Assembly (NCBI GenBank): GCA_000995965.1
Contig: LBYD01000007.1
Location: 1-9,313, forward strand
Direction of reading: 5' to 3'
DNA: 9,313 nt
Source: Candidatus Moranbacteria bacterium GW2011_GWC2_40_12
GTDB lineage: Bacteria > Patescibacteria > Paceibacteria > Moranbacterales > UBA11712
Below are positions 5,644 through 9,313 of the stretch, in pieces. A program made the translations under genes and the position numbers. The notes under the pieces were generated by a model that was not told the DNA's origin, ran no database searches, and saw only the letters and a list, made by a program, of their open reading frames with translations. Positions within the stretch are counted from its first letter, which is position 1. Each line of letters begins with the position of its first letter.

Positions 5644-6906
5644 CTATGGAACGGCAATTTTGATCTGCTTTGTCGTCACGGTAGTTTTTTTCCTGGCTTT
5701 GACAACCATCCGGTAAGAATATGTCGTTCCCGGGACGACCGCTTCATCGCGGTATGAATTCTGGATATCCGAGGAGACAACAGAAACCGTTGAGAATTTT
5801 TTCGCCTTGCCCGCTTTTCTCTGCAAAATCACGCTGAAATCTTTCGTATAGACCGGAGCCCAGGACAAACTTACTTTTCCTTCCACGATTCCAGCTTCAA
5901 GGCGGGGCTTGAATATTTTTTTCTTCTTCATTGTTTTCACCTGTTTTCCCTCGGTACAGCTTTTTTCGCCTGATCCGCTCTCCTGGCAAATCCGATAAGC
6001 GAATAGTTTTCCCGGTTTTGCTGTCCGGTCAACAAAAATCCTATCCGCGCTCTCCGTTTCGGCAATCTTTGAAAAATCAGCTTTCCCTGTTTTTCTTTCT
6101 ATCAGGTATTTGCCGCTGTCGCTTGATCCGGCTGTCCAGCTTATTCTGACAATCGTGTCGCAAAGACCCGATATCGCGTCTATCGAAGATTCGGCTGCCG
6201 GTGCCGGTGCCGGAGATGGTCCCGCGATACTCGGAATATTATTAGCTATTCTTTGAAGCACGTTGGTCCCCTGGCCGTCGTCCAGAATGGCCGCGCTGTC
6301 AGAAACAGCAGCGACTGAGTCAAATTTGAGCGCAACAGCCGGTTCGCTTACATCCGAGATTGCCCGAAAATTCAAGGCGACTACTTTCACGGCCGCCCCC
6401 CTCACACCCGGCGTCGGTTTTCCAAGATCCACATAGCCTTGCCCAAGGCCTGTGTCAACTGAATTTTTTATTTCATAATTGAAGCCCGAATCAGAAACGT
6501 CAGCGCTTTTGAACTCGAGGGCATTCTTGTCATAATTGAAAACGACCTGCACCGCCACTATGTCGCGGCCGGCCGTGTCAAGATAAATCGGCACCGAGAA
6601 ATCTTCTCCGCTTTTGTGCGATGCGGCAGCCGGCGACGTAAATATTGTAACCTGTTCCGTTTCGCCCGCCCTCGAAGACTGGTACACTGACATGTATGTG
6701 CCCCATATAAGCGCCGCGGAAAAACCGGCCACAAATGTTACGACAACGTAGGCTTTCCAGGCATTTATCTCCTTGCTTGGAATCACCCTGTACCTCGACT
6801 TCATCGATTTCACCGCTTTTTCAACCGAGAAGTCGATATTTCTTTCCCTGCTTAGTTCATTTCCCATTTTTCTAAAGAAGCTCATTTTTTTAAGAAACTT
6901 AAACAT
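5644..6906 (-). CDS. Membrane-anchored cohesin-like protein with two FN3 domains
   Basis: A 420-residue surface protein. It has a basic cytoplasmic start (1-50), one membrane segment (~51-74), then a cohesin-like domain (~85-220) with the pattern SGEDFSVPIYLD...VVFNYDKNALEFKSADVSD...VVALNFRAI. A Pro/Ala linker (~226-239) leads to two fibronectin type III-like repeats (~240-326 and ~333-420). Cohesins are the beta-sandwich partners of dockerins in cellulosomes and other assemblies, and dockerin tails occur nearby at 7726-7809 and 9203-9313. An anchor that holds dockerin-tagged proteins at the cell surface is therefore a reasonable inference, but cohesin folds also bind other ligands. The start (ATG 6904-6906) has no Shine-Dalgarno site, and ATGs at residues 8 and 14 are alternatives. 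tatD follows after 3 nt. The linker is encoded by three tandem TGCCGG-type hexamers near 6196-6213. Confidence 0.82.
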   Translation of the reverse strand: MFKFLKKMSFFRKMGNELSRERNIDFSVEKAVKSMKSRYRVIPSKEINAWKAYVVVTFVAGFSAALIWGTYMSVYQSSRAGETEQVTIFTSPAAASHKSGEDFSVPIYLDTAGRDIVAVQVVFNYDKNALEFKSADVSDSGFNYEIKNSVDTGLGQGYVDLGKPTPGVRGAAVKVVALNFRAISDVSEPAVALKFDSVAAVSDSAAILDDGQGTNVLQRIANNIPSIAGPSPAPAPAAESSIDAISGLCDTIVRISWTAGSSDSGKYLIERKTGKADFSKIAETESADRIFVDRTAKPGKLFAYRICQESGSGEKSCTEGKQVKTMKKKKIFKPRLEAGIVEGKVSLSWAPVYTKDFSVILQRKAGKAKKFSTVSVVSSDIQNSYRDEAVVPGTTYSYRMVVKARKKTTVTTKQIKIAVP

Positions 6907-6948
6907 TTATTTATTTTAATTTTTATTTTATTGTTGAACGAAGCGAGC

Positions 6949-6972
6949 GAAATGGCAATTTATTCCCATTTC
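6949..6972. repeat. Inverted repeat GAAATGG/CCATTTC between the CBS and cohesin genes
   Basis: Perfect 7-bp arms (6949-6955 and 6966-6972) enclose a 10-nt loop. It lies in the 117-nt gap after the CBS gene. There is no T-run directly after it on the minus strand, so it is a poor intrinsic terminator. It could be an operator or RNA structure, and nothing else stands out in the gap. Confidence 0.45.
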
Positions 6973-7023
6973 CGGGCGAGTGAAGACATCAAAGCGGATA
7001 ATACCGATTTATTCCTGCGCCTA

Positions 7024-7512
7024 TTATTCCTTTTCCAAAAAATCTATTTCCGCCTCCCGAAAACGGCCGATAAGTTTCATGATGTCAGCCAAACTGATTA
7101 TTCCAGCGATATTATTGTCCTGATCGACAACCGGGACAGGATTGACATGTTTTTCTTGAAATAACTTAATAAGCTCCGTAATTTCTGATTCCGGCCTGAT
7201 TGATACAAAGTCGGGATTCATGATCGATTTTGCGTCGGCTTTGAAAATGGATTGGAAATCATCCTTGTTTTTTCCTGAGGCATATTTTTCCAATTTGAAT
7301 TCTTGAAAAAATTTTATAAGTGACGGAATATGAAAAGAAGTCTTCCCATGAGAAATCAGATCGGCTTCAGTGATCATTCCTAAAACTTTTCCATTTTCGA
7401 CAACAGGCACTCCATTGAGGCCTTTTTGATGAAGCAGTTCGGCCACATCAATCACCTTCGCATCCGGCTGCACGCTGACGACCTCCTTTGTCATCATTTC
7501 CGATACTTTCAT
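7024..7512 (-). CDS. Tandem CBS-domain protein
   Basis: A 162-residue cytoplasmic protein made of one CBS pair (Bateman module) and little else. CBS1 covers ~1-55 (MKVSEMMTKEVVSVQPDAKV ... GVPVVENGKVLGMITEADLI) and CBS2 ~93-147 (SIMNPDFVSIRPESEI ... NPVPVVDQDNNIAGIISLAD). A linker of about 37 residues joins them, and a short acidic tail follows. Such modules bind adenosine nucleotides (AMP, ATP, SAM, sometimes c-di-AMP) and act as sensors, but the ligand cannot be read from the sequence. No catalytic domain is attached, so it would act on a partner protein. The ATG at 7510-7512 has a GAG stretch a few nt upstream. It is 117 nt from the cohesin gene and may or may not share its transcript. Confidence 0.92.
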   Translation of the reverse strand: MKVSEMMTKEVVSVQPDAKVIDVAELLHQKGLNGVPVVENGKVLGMITEADLISHGKTSFHIPSLIKFFQEFKLEKYASGKNKDDFQSIFKADAKSIMNPDFVSIRPESEITELIKLFQEKHVNPVPVVDQDNNIAGIISLADIMKLIGRFREAEIDFLEKE

Positions 7513-7521
7513 ATTGCTCTC

Positions 7522-7551
7522 ATTTTACACTATTTATTGTATCAAATGCAA
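7522..7551 (-). promoter_or_regulatory. Possible promoter of the CBS gene
   Basis: TAAAAT (7522-7527, minus strand) lies 9 nt before the ATG, with TTGCAT (7546-7551) as a weak -35 at 18 nt. If real, the leader would be only a few nt. TACAAT and TTGATA words in between are alternatives without good spacing. Confidence 0.35.
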
Positions 7552-7641
7552 TACCTTTCTTGCTTTTGAAAAAAATTACCCGCCGCGCTTTTTCACTTTT
7601 TTTTCAGGCATCCATCTTTTGAAACCGCGGAATTTGCCCCA

Positions 7642-7712
7642 AAGCTCGGTAAGAAGGCTGATCCCTACTAAGGCTCCCCGCTAAGACTAAGCCTTAGAAA
7701 AACCGAGAGCTT
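7642..7712. repeat. Nested palindrome with alternative pairings
   Basis: Outer arms AAGCTCGG (7642-7649) and CCGAGAGCTT (7703-7712, 2-nt bulge) enclose a perfect 8-bp pair CTAAGGCT (7668-7675)/AGCCTTAG (7690-7697). A second AAGGCT (7654-7659) can compete for the AGCCTT arm. On the minus strand, CTAAGC near 7709-7714 can pair with GCTTAG inside the inner loop region, so several exclusive folds are possible. It lies between the dockerin remnant and the CBS gene. It may be another member of the palindromic elements in this window, or a structured RNA. Confidence 0.55.
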
Positions 7713-7725
7713 AGTTTTTGTAAAA

Positions 7726-7809
7726 TCATCGCCAGTTGCTCATCATGATCCCCACGTCCTTGATGGTCGCTTGTCCGTCACCGTCGATGTCGGAGCGGAG
7801 TTGGCGATA
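7726..7809 (-). pseudogene. Orphan dockerin tail (remnant)
   Basis: Directly after the ATPase stop (TAA, 7810-7812), and in the same frame, the minus strand encodes 27 residues that include the calcium loop DIDGDGQATIKD and the helix VGIMMSNW, then TGA at 7726-7728. This is the second half of a dockerin module, nearly identical to the tail at 9203-9313 (54 of 57 nt over 7738-7794). It has no start codon or ribosome binding site and no upstream part, so it looks like the severed 3' end of a dockerin gene. It could be expressed only by readthrough of the ATPase stop. Confidence 0.7.
7738..7794 (-). repeat. 57-bp direct repeat, left copy
   Basis: This matches 9215-9271 at 54 of 57 positions in the same orientation. 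The repeat codes for the dockerin calcium loop and helix in both places. Weaker similarity continues for about 10-20 nt on the ATPase side and stops near the ATPase stop codon. Confidence 0.85.
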
Positions 7810-9105
7810 TTATTTCTCAAGCAGCCATTTCCACACAGGAACGATATGAATCCGTTTGTTCCCTATTCTTCTTTCTTCCTCCTGATTTTCAGTCAAGATA
7901 AACCCTGTTTTGAGTTTGTATTTTTCCATCGCTTCCAGCAAACCGCCAAGCTCCCTCTTTTCATTTGTGAGAGCGAGCTCTTTTGTCACCTGGATAGCTT
8001 CGATGATTTTTGTTTTTTCTTTCACCAGAAAATCGCATTCGAACTTTTCCCGATGATAAAATATTTCCTTCCCTTTCGCGAGAAGGGCGATGAAAACAGA
8101 ATTTTCCAAAAATCTCCCGAAGTTTTCACTGAAAGAAAAAGAAACAACATTAATGAATCCGTTGTCCGCCGAATAGCTTCTCTTGGGATAATTCTCCTGC
8201 TTCTTGATTGAATACTGGTAATTTGAAACTTCAAACAGAAGAAAAGACTTTTCGAAAAAACTTATATATTCTTTCACGGTTTTGTCTTGGATTTTCAGAT
8301 ATTTTCCCAGTGAGTTATAGCTGTAGTCCTGCCCGATGTTCGAAAAAAGATAAAGCAGCAAATTTTCAATCTCGCGCATTTTTTTGACTTCAAAGCGCGG
8401 AACTATATCTTGATAAAGAATATTTTTATAGTAATTTGTCAGAATTTCCTTTCCCAACTCTTTGGATTTTTCCAGCACCACCTCGGGGAAACCCCCGGTT
8501 TTGAGATAATTCCTGAAGAAGCGAACAACCTTGGCTTCATTTGCCGCCGCGTCCATTTTTCTTTCGACGTTCAGTCCTTTCACTTTCAGAACTTCACGAA
8601 AACTGAAAGGAGAAATATTCTTTGTTATCGACCTCCCGGAAAGAATCGTGGCCATTTCCGACGACAAGAGCCTCGAGTTTGATCCCGTGACAAAAAACTT
8701 GACGCCGCCTTTTTCATAGAGGCTCTTGACAAAAACCTGCCAATCGCTGAAAAATTGAACTTCGTCCAAAAAAACATAAGTTTTCCCTCCGGGGTTGAGC
8801 GCCGCTAAATATTCTTCATAAATCCTTTGCAGGTTGGCCGGATCGGTTTTGTAGCGCGCTAGAAGCGGCGATTCCAGATTAAGAAAAAGGATATTTTCGG
8901 GCTTCACCTTTTTGTCGTGTAGGAGATGGTTGATAATTTGCTTGGCAACCGTGGATTTTCCGCATCTTCGGATACCAACGAGAGCCACTATTTGCCGGGC
9001 AGACATGAATTTCTTGAGCTCCGTTGTCACTTCCCTGAGATAACCGGCCTCCAACGGGACATTTCGCCAATGTGGATTTTGCTCGGCAATGAATTTTTCA
9101 AACAT
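7810..9105 (-). CDS. AAA_14/DUF4143 ATPase (COG1373-type)
   Basis: A 431-residue ATPase. The AAA domain has Walker A GIRRCGKST (44-52), Walker B YVFLDEVQ (110-117) and the sensor-like VTGSNSRLL (139-147). A winged-helix-like middle follows (~250-300). The C-terminal DUF4143 part (~310-400) carries SADNGFINVVSFSFSENFGR, typical of archaeal and Patescibacteria members, then FECDFLV and IIEAIQV. These last two give a PD-(D/E)xK-like pattern with Asp358, Glu369 and Gln372 in place of the usual Lys, so nuclease activity is doubtful. The family's function is unknown; it is widespread, multi-copy and transfer-prone. The gene has its own strong promoter and is bracketed by dockerin-tail repeats, which suggests it arrived as a unit. 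No Shine-Dalgarno site precedes the ATG at 9103-9105. Confidence 0.93.
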   Translation of the reverse strand: MFEKFIAEQNPHWRNVPLEAGYLREVTTELKKFMSARQIVALVGIRRCGKSTVAKQIINHLLHDKKVKPENILFLNLESPLLARYKTDPANLQRIYEEYLAALNPGGKTYVFLDEVQFFSDWQVFVKSLYEKGGVKFFVTGSNSRLLSSEMATILSGRSITKNISPFSFREVLKVKGLNVERKMDAAANEAKVVRFFRNYLKTGGFPEVVLEKSKELGKEILTNYYKNILYQDIVPRFEVKKMREIENLLLYLFSNIGQDYSYNSLGKYLKIQDKTVKEYISFFEKSFLLFEVSNYQYSIKKQENYPKRSYSADNGFINVVSFSFSENFGRFLENSVFIALLAKGKEIFYHREKFECDFLVKEKTKIIEAIQVTKELALTNEKRELGGLLEAMEKYKLKTGFILTENQEEERRIGNKRIHIVPVWKWLLEK

Positions 9106-9121
9106 GCGAATTTATTTTATA

Positions 9122-9160
9122 ATACGAATTATATACTTATTATTCGTATCATATTACGAA
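9122..9160. promoter_or_regulatory. Three TACGAA boxes, probable operator of the ATPase gene
   Basis: ATACGAAT (9122-9129) and ATTCGTAT (9142-9149) form a perfect 8-bp inverted repeat with a 12-nt spacer. A third box, TACGAA, lies at 9155-9160. Box centres are 20 and 12 bp apart. The boxes cover the start-site region, the -10 edge and the spacer of the promoter, where a repressor would block polymerase. Confidence 0.55.
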
Positions 9161-9176
9161 ATATTATAATTGTCAA
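9148..9176 (-). promoter_or_regulatory. Sigma70-type promoter of the ATPase gene
   Basis: A perfect TTGACA (9171-9176) and a TATGAT -10 (9148-9153) are separated by exactly 17 nt. Transcription would start near 9141, giving a leader of about 36 nt. This is the best promoter match in the window. Confidence 0.8.
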
Positions 9177-9202
9177 GTTTACCCCGGCTGTTCCACTATC
9201 TT

Positions 9203-9313
9203 TCACCTCCACCCGCTCATCATGATCCCCACGTCTTTCACGGTCGCTTGTCCGTCACCGTCGATGTCGGATTTGGGATTGGTGAGACTTGCGGCGAGCT
9301 TTTGAAAATCGAG
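9203..9313 (-). CDS. C-terminal dockerin module of a protein that runs off the window (partial)
   Basis: Only the last 36 residues are present, ending at TGA 9203-9205. They start LDFQKLAASLTNPKS, then give a calcium loop DIDGDGQATVKD (Asp at positions 1, 3, 5 and 12 of the loop), and end in the helix VGIMMSGWR. This is the second half of a type I-like dockerin, a calcium-dependent tag that binds cohesins. The rest of the protein lies beyond 9313, so its function is unknown. A nearly identical tail lies at 7726-7809, and a cohesin-like protein is encoded at 5644-6906. The coding stretch was too short to stand out on its own and was recognised by its motif and repeat identity. Confidence 0.8.
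   Translation of the reverse strand, partial: LDFQKLAASLTNPKSDIDGDGQATVKDVGIMMSGWR
9215..9271 (-). repeat. 57-bp direct repeat, right copy
   Basis: Partner of 7738-7794 (54 of 57 identical, same orientation), 1.48 kb apart. The pair brackets the ATPase gene and its promoter. All three differences fall in the codons for T-(I/V)-K-D, and only one changes a residue (Ile to Val). Confidence 0.85.

Noticed and set aside
7810..9105. The ATPase as a transposase or an IS element
   Set aside because: The protein is an AAA_14/DUF4143 ATPase without a DDE, HUH or recombinase motif. The flanking 57-bp direct repeat is coding dockerin DNA, not a terminal inverted repeat.
1..9313. CRISPR arrays, rRNA or tRNA genes
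   Set aside because: No regularly spaced repeats and no recognisable RNA-gene signatures were found on reading both strands.

Overview
The window looks like a piece of a Patescibacteria (Candidate Phyla Radiation) genome, probably Parcubacteria-like. The reasons are the protein families rather than any single marker: a helix-turn-helix domain joined to one membrane segment, membrane-anchored fibronectin-III-like and cohesin-like proteins, a short dockerin tail, an AAA_14/DUF4143 ATPase, sparse Shine-Dalgarno sites and compact minus-strand gene strings. TGA is read as stop, so the UGA=Gly code of Gracilibacteria/Absconditabacteria is not suggested. All genes I accept are on the minus strand, so transcription runs from high to low coordinates.

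Layout from right to left. At 9203-9313 lies the 3' end of a dockerin-tailed gene that runs off the window. Next comes a sigma70-type promoter with three TACGAA boxes, driving an AAA_14/DUF4143 ATPase (7810-9105). Directly after the ATPase stop is a second, orphan copy of the dockerin tail (7726-7809), so the ATPase is bracketed by a 57-bp direct repeat (54/57 identical). A structured palindrome (7642-7712) and a two-CBS protein (7024-7512) follow. Then comes a two-gene unit: a membrane-anchored cohesin plus FN3 protein (5644-6906), and a TatD-family metallo-hydrolase (4714-5640) that starts 3 nt after it. A strong hairpin terminator (4645-4703) ends this unit.

The next transcription unit (4604 to 1406) encodes a MacB/LolCDE-type ABC system: an ATPase with an unusual helical C-terminal extension of about 205 residues, a FtsX/MacB permease, and a lipoprotein or anchored FN3-like protein. 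Its first gene has a TATAAT box only 6 nt from the ATG, which suggests a leaderless transcript. After an AT-rich gap with a terminator-like hairpin and a -10 box comes a helix-turn-helix plus membrane protein (37-906), whose last ~30 codons run into GC-rich palindromic repeat DNA at the window edge.

Two themes stand out. First, tatD carries two nested palindromes (13-bp outer arms, GC-rich inner hairpin, 53 and 59 bp) exactly where the protein has extra loops compared with ordinary TatD. A third element of the same build forms the terminator after tatD, and one 13-mer is shared between them. This resembles the protein-invading palindromic elements known in Rickettsia. Second, a cohesin-like anchor and dockerin tails lie within about 3 kb of each other, next to an exporter-type ABC unit, which suggests a cell-surface docking system.
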